Origin: AC-56 sp963798705
Lineage (GTDB): Bacteria > Actinomycetota > Thermoleophilia > Solirubrobacterales > 70-9
DNA length: 64,000 bases
NCBI GenBank assembly: GCA_963798705.1
Contig: CAWCTW010000005.1
Coordinates: 248,001 to 312,000 of the forward strand
Reading direction: 5' to 3'
Program-made: the position numbers and the translations under genes
In this document: positions 33,870 through 41,425 of the stretch, in pieces
How positions within the stretch are numbered: position 1 is the first letter of the stretch
Layout of the letters: each line of letters opens with the position of its first letter
The notes under the pieces: generated by a model
The model's input: the letters and a program-made list of their open reading frames with translations, nothing else
Told to the model about the DNA's origin: nothing
Databases searched by the model: none

Positions 33870-34571
33870 CGAACTCGCCTCATTCGGTTCGGGAGTGATC
33901 CGATCCCCCCTGCTGGTTCACCGGACATCACCCGCGTGCTCGCCTTTCGATCCATGACCGACGATCTGACACCGTTCGCAGGGCGGCTGTCTTCGGATGT
34001 TAGCCAGAAAGGCGCACCGCGCCGAATGGGAGCGTTCAGGCGCCGGGCCCCCGCCCGCATGGAGCGTCGCCCGCGGGCGAACACCTCGCGGTCGCCGGGC
34101 CCTCCTACGAGACGCGGGTGCTCGAGGCGGGGGAGAGCCTCGAGCTGGCCGTCGGGCGGCCGGCAAACCGGTTATGTCAACTGGGGAACGCGCTCATCGC
34201 CCGCTGGCGCCTCGGCACGGGCCCCGCGCGGGGCAGCTACGGCACCGCGCCCTGGGGAATCCGACACCGACGGTCGCCGTAGTGAAACTGCACGTAGCGA
34301 ACGGGACACGATCACCGCCCGAGCCCCATTTTCTTGTGGGCTCGCGCATCAACATGCAAATCACCCGGAAAGATGGGGCGCAATCCCGCAGCAACGGCCA
34401 CGAGGGCCCTTCCGGCACGAGAAACGACATAAGGGGACATAAGCTCGATTATCGAGCAGTGCCCGCGGGCCGGGGCGCCGAGCCGCTGCCGGCTGGCGTT
34501 GCCCCCGCCACGGAGGCCGCCGGCGACCCTCGGAGCTTCAACGCTCAGGAGGCCGACGCGGCTACCACGCG
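33870..34571. other. 700-base intergenic region with a possible structured RNA
   Basis: No convincing gene. A reading frame at 34073-34280 has some coding character (VLEAGESLELAVGRPANRL) but no start or family. At 34321-34343 GAGCCC and GGGCTC form a hairpin, and GCTCGA-TTA-TCGAGC at 34443-34457 forms another. Between them, 34347-34410 vaguely resembles the core of a c-di-GMP-I riboswitch (GCAAAtC, GGAAA, GGGGCGCAA). No plus-strand gene follows closely, so its target would be unclear. Confidence 0.35.
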
Positions 34572-34964
34572 TCAGGCGAGGAGCTTCGACTTGGCCCGCT
34601 CGAACTCGGCGTCGGAGATCGCGCCCTTGTCTTTCAGCTCGCTGAGCTTCGCCAGCTCGTCGACTGACGAGGCGCCACCCGCGGTCTCGCGGACATAGTC
34701 ATCCATGTGCCTCCGCATCTCGGCCTGCTCCTTGACGGCACGCTCCCGCATGCCCTCGCCGCGGGAGATCAGGTAGATCAGCATCCCGAGGAAGGGCACG
34801 AAGAACAGCAGGATGATCCAGCCCGCCTTGCCCCACCCGGATAGCTGGTGATCGCGAAACAAATCGCCGATGATCGTGATCAGGATCCAGAAGTAGAGGA
34901 CGAACAGGAAGATCTCGACAACGGTGAGTAGAGCCTGGCCGAACGTGAACTCCGCGAGTGGCAT
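34572..34964 (-). CDS. SHOCT and PLDc_N domain membrane protein
   Basis: 130 residues. A first helix (LLTVVEIFLFVLYFWILITII) and a second (GKAGWIILLFFVPFLGMLIYL) form a PLDc_N-like pair. The C-terminus is a SHOCT module (VDELAKLSELKDKGAISDAEFERAKSKLL). SHOCT tails are small oligomerisation-type modules often attached to membrane proteins. ATG 34964 has AAGGAGG upstream. Function unknown. Confidence 0.8.
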   Translation of the reverse strand: MPLAEFTFGQALLTVVEIFLFVLYFWILITIIGDLFRDHQLSGWGKAGWIILLFFVPFLGMLIYLISRGEGMRERAVKEQAEMRRHMDDYVRETAGGASSVDELAKLSELKDKGAISDAEFERAKSKLLA

Positions 34965-35234
34965 CTGGGCCTCCTTGCTGTGATCTTCACCTGCTCTGAC
35001 GCGAGCATCTCACCCCGGGCGAACGGAGTCAAGATTGTGTGGAACCTGTCTAGTCCACCGTCAGGGATGCGCCTCAGCGCGAGCCCCGTCGAGCCGCCCC
35101 CTCAGGGGTCGTGCCTCGCTCGGAGCACCGACGATCCGCCCGCGCCGCCGTCTGTCGGCACGCCGTGGGACGACCACCGGGGTCAAGCCGTCCATAGCGT
35201 GTGATTAGGTCCAGCTCATGGACGGGTTCGGCCG

Positions 35235-36377
35235 ATGATCCGCGGCCGCCTCCTGCGGCGCCGGGGGATCGAGGCCAGCGACGACGAGTACGTCGAGATC
35301 GATCCCGGGCAGCTCTCCGGCCTCTTCGCTGCCCCGCAGTGGCTTCGGGACCTGGGATTCACCTCCTGGCTGCTGGTCGGCGTCGTCCTCCTGCTGGTGG
35401 GGCTCATCTCGATCCTGTCGCTGATCCAGGTGATCGTCATCCCGGTGATCGTCGCCGGTGTGATTGCGGCGGTGACCGAGCCTCTGGTGTCCCGCCTCAA
35501 CACCCAGCGGATCCCGCGAGCCGTTGGGGCGCTTCTCGTCCTGCTCGCGATCGTTGCGGCCGGCGCGCTTGCGACCTATCTGATCCTCGACGGGATCGGC
35601 AGTCAATCAGCCAGCATCAGCGGTCACCTGACCGCGGCCGCGGACAAGATCCAGGGCTGGCTCCAGGACCTGGGCATCAGCGATGGCGAGGCACATGGAG
35701 CGAACCACGACATCAGCTCGGGCGCAAGCGACAGCTTCCACGCCCTGATCAGCGGCGTCGTCGGCGGGATCCAGCAGCTCTCGTCGCTGGCCTTCTTCCT
35801 CGCGATGACCGTCCTCAGCCTCTTCTTCCTGCTCAAGGACGGTCCCACGATCCGCTCCTGGGGCGAACGCCATATGGGCGTTCCGACGGAGGTCGCGCAC
35901 ACGATCACGAGGCGGACGTCCCAGTCCCTGCGCGGTTACTTCCTCGGCGTCACGATCGTCGCGGCGTTCTCGGCGGTGCTGGTCGGAGGTGGCGCGCTGG
36001 CGCTCGGCGTGCCGCTGGCGGGGACGATCGCCGTGATCACCTTCGTCGGCGGTTATGTCCCCTACCTCGGGGCCTGGGGAGCCGGTGCCTTCTCGGTGCT
36101 GCTGGCCCTCGGCGGCGCCGGACCGGAGGCCGCGGGCGGGATGGTGGCGATTCAGATCCTCGCCAACGGACCCCTGCAGCAGATCGTGCAGCCGGTGGCC
36201 TACGGCGCAGCTCTGGGGCTGCATCCGCTCGCCGTCCTCGTGGTGACGATTGCCGGCGGTGCGCTGTTCGGCGCCGTCGGACTTATCCTCGCGGCGCCGA
36301 TCACCTCCGCGATCGTGCGGATCTCCGCCGACCTGTCTCGGAGCCGGAGGGAAGACTCGGTCGCCACGGCAGCCTAA
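35235..36377 (+). CDS. AI-2E family transporter (PerM/TqsA-like)
   Basis: 380 residues with about eight helices. The characteristic loop LSLFFLLKDGPTIRSW is followed by RRTSQSLRGYFLGVTIVAAF and the FVGGYVPYLGAWGAG segment. Family members export small signalling molecules or act as sodium/proton exchangers; the substrate here is unknown. ATG 35235 gives the basic N-terminus expected of the cytoplasmic side. Confidence 0.85.
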   Translation: MIRGRLLRRRGIEASDDEYVEIDPGQLSGLFAAPQWLRDLGFTSWLLVGVVLLLVGLISILSLIQVIVIPVIVAGVIAAVTEPLVSRLNTQRIPRAVGALLVLLAIVAAGALATYLILDGIGSQSASISGHLTAAADKIQGWLQDLGISDGEAHGANHDISSGASDSFHALISGVVGGIQQLSSLAFFLAMTVLSLFFLLKDGPTIRSWGERHMGVPTEVAHTITRRTSQSLRGYFLGVTIVAAFSAVLVGGGALALGVPLAGTIAVITFVGGYVPYLGAWGAGAFSVLLALGGAGPEAAGGMVAIQILANGPLQQIVQPVAYGAALGLHPLAVLVVTIAGGALFGAVGLILAAPITSAIVRISADLSRSRREDSVATAA

Positions 36378-36404
36378 GTCGAACGCCGGCGCGGCGGCGC
36401 GACT

Positions 36405-36830
36405 CATGCGACGACCGTACGCCCACCTCGCGGCAATACCAAGCGTGGAAAGTCGACATCCGGGTCTTCTGCGGATAGGACCGTCGCGGACCATCTGGGA
36501 GATCGCCAGAGCCGAGCGCGCTCGACCTTCTCGACCGAAAGCTCGCGGACGGTTCGAGCAACAATTGAGGACTACCGCGAGCGCCGGGAGCTGCTCAAGC
36601 GCTCTTCGGGCGACGCCTGACTCTCCCCCTGCCCCAGGCACCTGCAGCACGAGATTCAGGTCTGGGGCCAAGGACAAGTGCGTACCGAGGAGCCGAAATC
36701 AGTCAACCGAGGAGATGAAGACGGCGACGCGGTGATGGTCCGTTGCAGGCAAGTTGGATCTGCCGGTCTGGACCAGGTCGGGCGCGACACCAAGCTCCTC
36801 CGTGGCCGCATCGCAGTCTCGGAGGTTCAA
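36405..36830 (+). pseudogene. Decayed copy of the SHOCT / cyclase gene pair
   Basis: Three blocks match the intact cassette 2 kb to the right: 36405-36475 matches about 38521-38597 (promoter side), 36479-36620 matches 38801-38941 (SHOCT domain), and 36712-36790 matches about 39136-39200 (cyclase, around GDAVMVR). The operator half, ribosome site and membrane helix between the first two blocks are deleted, and the SHOCT block carries a one-base insertion near 36556. No open gene remains. Confidence 0.8.
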
Positions 36831-36859
36831 CTCCTCGGTGCGGCGGCCCCGGGGCGCGA

Positions 36860-38041
36860 CTACGTGGCAGCCCCCACGAGGTATCCCGCGCCGTAGGTAA
36901 CGGCGGCTGCGCCGAAACCGATCAGGAGCTGGCGCAACGCTGAGCGCCACGGGTCGCGGCCTGTGAGCAGGGTGATCGCGGCGCCGATCCCGAAGAGCGC
37001 AAACCCACTAGCCGTGACACTCGCCACGACGGCGGTGCCACCACCGGTGACCGCGAACGGGACCACCGGCACGATCGCTCCCAGCGTGAACAATGCGAAT
37101 GACGCGCTCGCTGCGACCCACGCCGAGCCGCCGAGCTCGTTGGGATCGAATCCGAGCTCCTCCCTCGCCATTGCCTCGAGCGCGGCATCGTCGCTGCTCA
37201 TCACGCGAGCGGCTAGGCGATCAGCTTCGTCCTCCAGCAGTCCGCGGCGCCGGTAGAGCGAGGCCAGCTCGGCCTGTTCGTGCTGGGGATCGGTGGCGAT
37301 CTCCTCGGCCTCGCGGTCCAGCTGCCGCTGGTGCAGCTCGCGGGAGCTCTGTACCGAGATCCACTCGCCCATCGCCATCGAGAAGGCCCCGGCGAGGAGC
37401 CCCGCCACGCCCGTGATCAGAACCGTGCGGCTATTCAGGCCCGCGCCGGCGACTCCCATGACGAGGCTGAGATTGGAGACGAGCCCGTCGTTGGCGCCCA
37501 GGACCGCCGCGCGCAACGCGTTTCCGCTGACGCCGCGCCGGCGCCCGAGCATCCTGGCGAGCACGCTTGCAGTGATGCGAGTGGTGGCAGCATCCACCGC
37601 AGCATCGAACACACGCGCGTGCTCCCGCTCGTCGGACACGATCGCGGTGCCATCGGCCTCGGGCTGATGCTGATAGGTCTCCTGCTCGGCCTTCTCCAGC
37701 GACGCCGCCGCCGGGAGCACGAGCCTGCTGCCGAATCGCGCTGCCAGCCATGCCAGGAGCCGGGCGCGCCGGCTCGGCCGGCGCGGCGGGTTTCGCGAAT
37801 CGATGTCCGCGAGCTGGGCACGCCAGAATCGGGCGTGCCGCTGCTCGGCCTCGGCGAGACGGCCGAAGCTGCGAGCGAGCTCGGGATGCCGCTCGGCTTC
37901 GGCCATCGTCCTGTACACAGCTTCCCGGTCGAGCTCGGCCTGGATGTTCGCCCTGTATCGGCGAATACGTGCGGATTGGTCCGCTTGCGGTTCAGAAGTG
38001 GACGGTGCGCCGTGGCTTGCCATCGGCAGAGCTTTGCGCAT
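36860..38041 (-). CDS. Ferritin-like / VIT1-CCC1 fusion transporter
   Basis: About 393 residues. The first 150 form a rubrerythrin-like helical bundle with di-iron-type residues (ELDREAVYRTMAEAERHPE, AEAEQRHARFWRA, VSDEREHARVF). The rest is a VIT1/CCC1 membrane domain (RAAVLGANDGLVSNLSLVMG, MAMGEWISVQSSRE) that moves iron or manganese out of the cytoplasm. Possible starts are GTG 38062, ATG 38041 and ATG 38023; 38041 is a compromise. Confidence 0.85.
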   Translation of the reverse strand: MRKALPMASHGAPSTSEPQADQSARIRRYRANIQAELDREAVYRTMAEAERHPELARSFGRLAEAEQRHARFWRAQLADIDSRNPPRRPSRRARLLAWLAARFGSRLVLPAAASLEKAEQETYQHQPEADGTAIVSDEREHARVFDAAVDAATTRITASVLARMLGRRRGVSGNALRAAVLGANDGLVSNLSLVMGVAGAGLNSRTVLITGVAGLLAGAFSMAMGEWISVQSSRELHQRQLDREAEEIATDPQHEQAELASLYRRRGLLEDEADRLAARVMSSDDAALEAMAREELGFDPNELGGSAWVAASASFALFTLGAIVPVVPFAVTGGGTAVVASVTASGFALFGIGAAITLLTGRDPWRSALRQLLIGFGAAAVTYGAGYLVGAAT

Positions 38042-38597
38042 CCTGCCGGAACCGAGCGTCACACGGTGCTCTGCGACAAGCTCGGCCCCCTTGAGGCATC
38101 GCTGGACGCTACTGAGGCGGCGCGATGACCGTGTCTGGCGCGAAGCGCGCAGAGCTGAAGGAGGTGATCCTGCATGCGGCGCCAGGCGCCGGCTTCATCA
38201 GCGCTCTCAGCGCAATGCTGCGCCGCAAGCTGCTGACCTGGCGGCGCGGTCCGCGCGAACGCCGACGCGGCGGCGCGCAGACTGCTGCGGCGGTGGTCCC
38301 GCCGCGCCCGACTCGAGCAGACCACGTCGTCGCTGGGTCAGAGGCTAGGCGACAAGCAAGCGGGTTAGACGACGTCGTCGTCGGCCCCGTCCTCGATGCT
38401 ACTTAGATCGGACCGAACGCTTGGTGCCCGCACTACGTCATTTCAGTGATGTCGCGTGTGTCGTCTCAAAGTCGTTTCACCCTTCGCCACCGAAGCTGCC
38501 CGTGCGGCGTCGGTTGAGCTCACGCGACGACCGTACGCCGACCTCGCCGCAATTCCAAGCGTGGAAGGCCGACGGTCACAATCCGGGGTTCCTACGG
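38042..38597. other. Intergenic region, mostly without recognised genes
   Basis: About 550 bases between the VIT1 fusion gene and the operator at 38598. A frame at 38125-38406 encodes 93 basic residues with no recognisable family and is not annotated. The right part (38521-38597) is the sequence partly repeated at 36405-36475. Confidence 0.4.
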
Positions 38598-38614
38598 ATA
38601 CCCGCCCCGGGTAT
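38598..38614. promoter_or_regulatory. CsoR/CstR-type operator upstream of the SHOCT / cyclase-YHS pair
   Basis: ATACCCGCCCCGGGTAT, with the same half-sites (ATACCC and GGGTAT) and five-base spacer as the site at 29979. A TAGGCT hexamer at 38621 could be the -10 element, placing the operator over the promoter spacer. It lies 43 bases before the SHOCT gene. Confidence 0.6.
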
Positions 38615-38656
38615 GTGATCTAGGCTTCCCCTAGGCGTCCGGAAAGGAGCAGTGAG

Positions 38657-38941
38657 ATGAACACGATCTGGGCCATGCAGATCCTCTTTGCCGACTGGGG
38701 CCACATGGACGGCGGCGCCTGGGTGCTGATGGGAATCGTCATGCTCCTCTTCTGGGGCCTGGTCATCTTCGGCCTCGTCTGGCTCGTGCGAACGTTGACC
38801 GACCATCGCGGACCATTTGGGCGATCGCCAGAGTCGAGCGCGCTCGACCTTCTCGACCGAAAGCTCGCGGACGGCTCGATCAGCATCGAGGACTACCGCG
38901 AGCGCCGGGAGCTGCTCAAGGGCCGTTCGGGCGACGGCTGA
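38657..38941 (+). CDS. SHOCT-domain membrane protein
   Basis: 94 residues. One helix (WVLMGIVMLLFWGLVIFGLVWLV) is followed by a short linker and a SHOCT module (ALDLLDRKLADGSISIEDYRERRELL). The N-terminal part contains His and Asp (DWGHMDGG) as in many SHOCT proteins of metal-stress operons. ATG 38657 has AAAGGAG upstream. The cyclase-YHS gene follows after 25 bases, and a decayed copy of both lies at 36.4-36.8 kb. Confidence 0.8.
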   Translation: MNTIWAMQILFADWGHMDGGAWVLMGIVMLLFWGLVIFGLVWLVRTLTDHRGPFGRSPESSALDLLDRKLADGSISIEDYRERRELLKGRSGDG

Positions 38942-38966
38942 CCCCCCCAATCCATGCCAGCGGGCT

Positions 38967-39659
38967 ATGGTCGGGCCGCACGTGGCTGAGGAACTAGTCC
39001 AAACGTTTCTCTTCGCGGACCTCGCCGGGTTCACGGCTCTGACGGAGGCCCACGGCGACGAGGAGGCGGCGGACCTCGCGGCCGAGTTCTTTGCCTGCGT
39101 TCGCGAGCTTCTGCCGCAGCACGATGCCGAGGAGGTGAAGACGATCGGCGACGCGGTGATGGTCCGCTGCGGGCAGGCTGGATCCGCTGTCGAGCTGGGG
39201 CTTCGCATCGCCGAGGACGTGCGAAGGCACGAGCGCTTCCCGGTAGTGCGGATCGGCATGCACACCGGCCCGGCGACCGCAAGGGACGGCGACTGGTTCG
39301 GGGCGACCGTGAACGTCGCGGCCCGAGTCTCAGGCATTGCCGGCGGCGGCGAGGTCCTCGTGAGCGGCTCGACGCGGCAGGCAGCAGGCGAGCTCGAGCG
39401 GGTCGAGTTTCGTCGCCACGGCCTGCGCCGGCTCAAGAACGTCGGCGAGCCCGTCGACGTGTATCGCGCGGCTCGACTCGACGAGGAGGCAGACGGCCTG
39501 CCAATCGATCCGGTCTGCCGCATGTCGGTCGATCCCGGCCAATCGGTCGGGTCGTTGACATTCGGCGGCCGCAAGTACTTCTTCTGTTCGTTCGAGTGCA
39601 GCAGGGCGTTCAGCGAGAATCCGGAGAGGTACGTAACTCGCCGTCGCGGTCGTTTCTAA
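38967..39659 (+). CDS. Class III adenylate/guanylate cyclase fused to a YHS domain
   Basis: 230 residues. The cyclase core has both metal Asp (FADLAGFT and IGDAVMVR) and the transition-state Asn and Arg (TVNVAARVSG), so it should be active. At the C-terminus, after about residue 180, sits a YHS module (DPVCRMSVDPGQ, FGGRKYFFCSFECSRAF) with three Cys, a putative metal-binding site. The likely role is metal-responsive cyclic nucleotide signalling, supported by the operator upstream. ATG 38967 preferred; GTG 38982 is possible. Confidence 0.85.
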   Translation: MVGPHVAEELVQTFLFADLAGFTALTEAHGDEEAADLAAEFFACVRELLPQHDAEEVKTIGDAVMVRCGQAGSAVELGLRIAEDVRRHERFPVVRIGMHTGPATARDGDWFGATVNVAARVSGIAGGGEVLVSGSTRQAAGELERVEFRRHGLRRLKNVGEPVDVYRAARLDEEADGLPIDPVCRMSVDPGQSVGSLTFGGRKYFFCSFECSRAFSENPERYVTRRRGRF

Positions 39660-39966
39660 GCTGGAATGACGGGCCAAACAGCTCGGATTTGTCATGGGGC
39701 CGAGCCCAACCTCGCTTGAGCCATGGGGCCACGAATCGATCCCGACCAAGGATCGGGATCAGCACCGCGATCCCGCAGTAGGAGGCGACGGCGGTAACCG
39801 GCGCGATCTCAAAGAAAGGCGAAGAGGTCCGGGGGTGGAGCGTCTCCTTACGGAAGAACTTCGCGATGTCGAAGTACGGCTGAAGGACCGACGGGCCCTG
39901 ACGCGACTGAAGCTGAGTCTCGAGCTTGGCGATCGCGCCGCTGATCAGCGGCGCGAACACGAGCAT
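39610..39966 (-). pseudogene. N-terminal remnant of HyfC/HycD (NuoH-like) membrane subunit
   Basis: The frame opens with FAPLISGAIAKLETQLQSRQ, then GPSVLQPYFDIAKFFRKET and a second helix (TAVASYCGIAVLIPILG): the first two helices and quinone-site loop of the formate-hydrogenlyase / group 4 hydrogenase subunit related to NuoH. Homology stops after about 80 residues, where the frame becomes Arg-rich and ends; the full protein has about 300 residues. No other hydrogenase gene is nearby. Confidence 0.7.
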
Positions 39967-40314
39967 GCTCGCGACCTGAGAGACCTGGATCGTCCGGCGG
40001 CATCATCTGGCTGGGTGCGAACTCCTAGTTCGGCTTTACGTCGAGCTAGGAGCCATCAGCCCTCCGCGGGCGGTTTAGGCACTGAGCGCTGGTGCCACCG
40101 CGGAACTCCATCGCCGCGTCCAGTCCGGGACGGCGATCTTAGCCGAGAACTGAACCGCATCCGCGGGTCTGCGAGCGCGGTAAATCACCAGCGTCTCCCT
40201 TGGTAGTGTCAGCCGGGCCAGGTGAAGCCCTGGCGGAGCTGTCACCAAGCGCTCCGAACAGCCGCTTTGGCCAATGGCTTCTACCGACGCGCGAGCGTGG
40301 AAAGGAGCCGATAG
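39967..40314. other. Intergenic region, promoter side of the DUF6062 gene
   Basis: About 350 bases. The left part could hold the lost start of the HyfC-like remnant (the frame reads QVSQVAS upstream). AAAGGAG at about 40300 serves the following gene. Nothing else is recognised. Confidence 0.4.
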
Positions 40315-41166
40315 GTGAACGCGAGGAGCGGTTCCAGCGCACCGGAGCGCGCTGAGGAGCGGATCGCGTCAATCGACGTCGCGAACTACGAGATCCTGGC
40401 CGCCATACGCGAGGACGGATGCTCGCTGTGCCGGGTCCAGGCGCTCGTCGAGCGCCGGCTGATCGAGAGCTTCCTGCGCGAGGGCCGCTACAGCCCGGCG
40501 GCGCGCGAGGAGTTCGTCGGTGCCGGTGGCTTTTGCCGCCGGCATGCCTGGCAGCTGCATCGGGCGGCGACGGAGGAGGCCACCGGCGCCGGGATCGCGG
40601 ACATCTACGGACAGCTGCTCGAGCGCGACGTGCGTCGCTTCAACCAGATCGAGGATCAAATCCGGAGCAGGCGCGGTCGCCGGCGAGCCGTGCGTGAGCT
40701 CGGCCGACGCCTCGGCTGTCCGATCTGCTCGAGCCTCGCCGGCTCACGCGAGTCTCATGGCTATTTCCTGGCCCAGCTCCTCGCGGATGAACGCGCCCAG
40801 GAGACCTACGCGGCCGGCGACGGTCTATGCGGCACACACATTGAAGTCGCGATCCGCCAGGCGCTTCGAGTCGATGACGCGGGCGGTGTCGCCCGCCTCC
40901 TACTGGACGACGCGCAGAACCGGCTGCGCGAGCTCGGCTCGCTTCTTGGCGAGTACGACCGCAAGCGCGACTACCGGTTCGCACACGAGCGCCGCGACGA
41001 GGAGCAGCGATCGTGGACCGAGGTCATCCGTCGCTACGTGGGTGAGCGTGGGTCCAACGGGACAGCCACGGGGCCAGAACACCGCCCGGTGGGAGCCAGC
41101 CGCGACTGGGCCGGCTCAGCCGCCACGAAGGACGAGCCGCGGGTGCCTGATCGCGAGCAGCAATAG
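40315..41166 (+). CDS. DUF6062-type cysteine-rich protein
   Basis: 283 residues. Two cysteine-histidine units recur: CSLCRVQALVERRL with FCRRHAWQLHRA, and CPICSSLAGSRE with LCGTHIEVA. They look like paired zinc-type modules in a mostly helical protein. The C-terminal 50 residues are disordered. The function is not known. GTG 40315 is supported by AAAGGAG about nine bases upstream. Confidence 0.7.
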   Translation: MNARSGSSAPERAEERIASIDVANYEILAAIREDGCSLCRVQALVERRLIESFLREGRYSPAAREEFVGAGGFCRRHAWQLHRAATEEATGAGIADIYGQLLERDVRRFNQIEDQIRSRRGRRRAVRELGRRLGCPICSSLAGSRESHGYFLAQLLADERAQETYAAGDGLCGTHIEVAIRQALRVDDAGGVARLLLDDAQNRLRELGSLLGEYDRKRDYRFAHERRDEEQRSWTEVIRRYVGERGSNGTATGPEHRPVGASRDWAGSAATKDEPRVPDREQQ

Positions 41167-41409
41167 CCGCCAAACGCCCAGCTGGCGAACAAGCTCCAGC
41201 GTGTCGCTTGCGAGCTCCTTGTAGAGAGCGACCGACTGCCGCGCGCCCTCATGGCCTCGATATTCGAGCGCGTTGACGTGATCGACGAAGTCCGGGTGGT
41301 AGACGTCGGGGAGCGAGGCGAGATCCTTGGCCGAGCAGACTTCCCCGAGTGCCCGCTTGGCGGTCTCGGTTTGGGCAATGTCCGAGCCCGTTGTCTCAGG
41401 AGCGGACAA
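41116..41409 (-). CDS. Truncated SnoaL-like / ester cyclase protein
   Basis: 97 residues, TTG start. The first 65 match the SnoaL-like fold (RALGEVCSAKDL, YHPDFVDHVNALEYRG, HEGARQSVALYKEL), but then the sequence turns into an unrelated tail (LLLLAIRHPRLVLRGG) and stops, instead of the usual 130 to 150 residues. It overlaps the end of the DUF6062 gene. It is probably a decayed gene, possibly still transcribed. Confidence 0.5.
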   Translation of the reverse strand: MSAPETTGSDIAQTETAKRALGEVCSAKDLASLPDVYHPDFVDHVNALEYRGHEGARQSVALYKELASDTLELVRQLGVWRLLLLAIRHPRLVLRGG

Positions 41410-41425
41410 CGGGACTGATCCCTGG

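Noticed and set aside
34200..34290. Cobalamin or c-di-AMP riboswitch near GGGGAATCCGACACC
   Set aside because: The B12 box and the conserved c-di-AMP switch segments are absent, so the resemblance is too short.
33105..34442. A 445-codon plus-strand frame opposite the polysaccharide deacetylase
   Set aside because: The first part is a shadow of the NodB gene and the rest is Arg-rich noise.
38125..38406. A 93-codon frame between the VIT1 fusion and the SHOCT gene
   Set aside because: No ribosome site, no family, uneven composition; probably intergenic.
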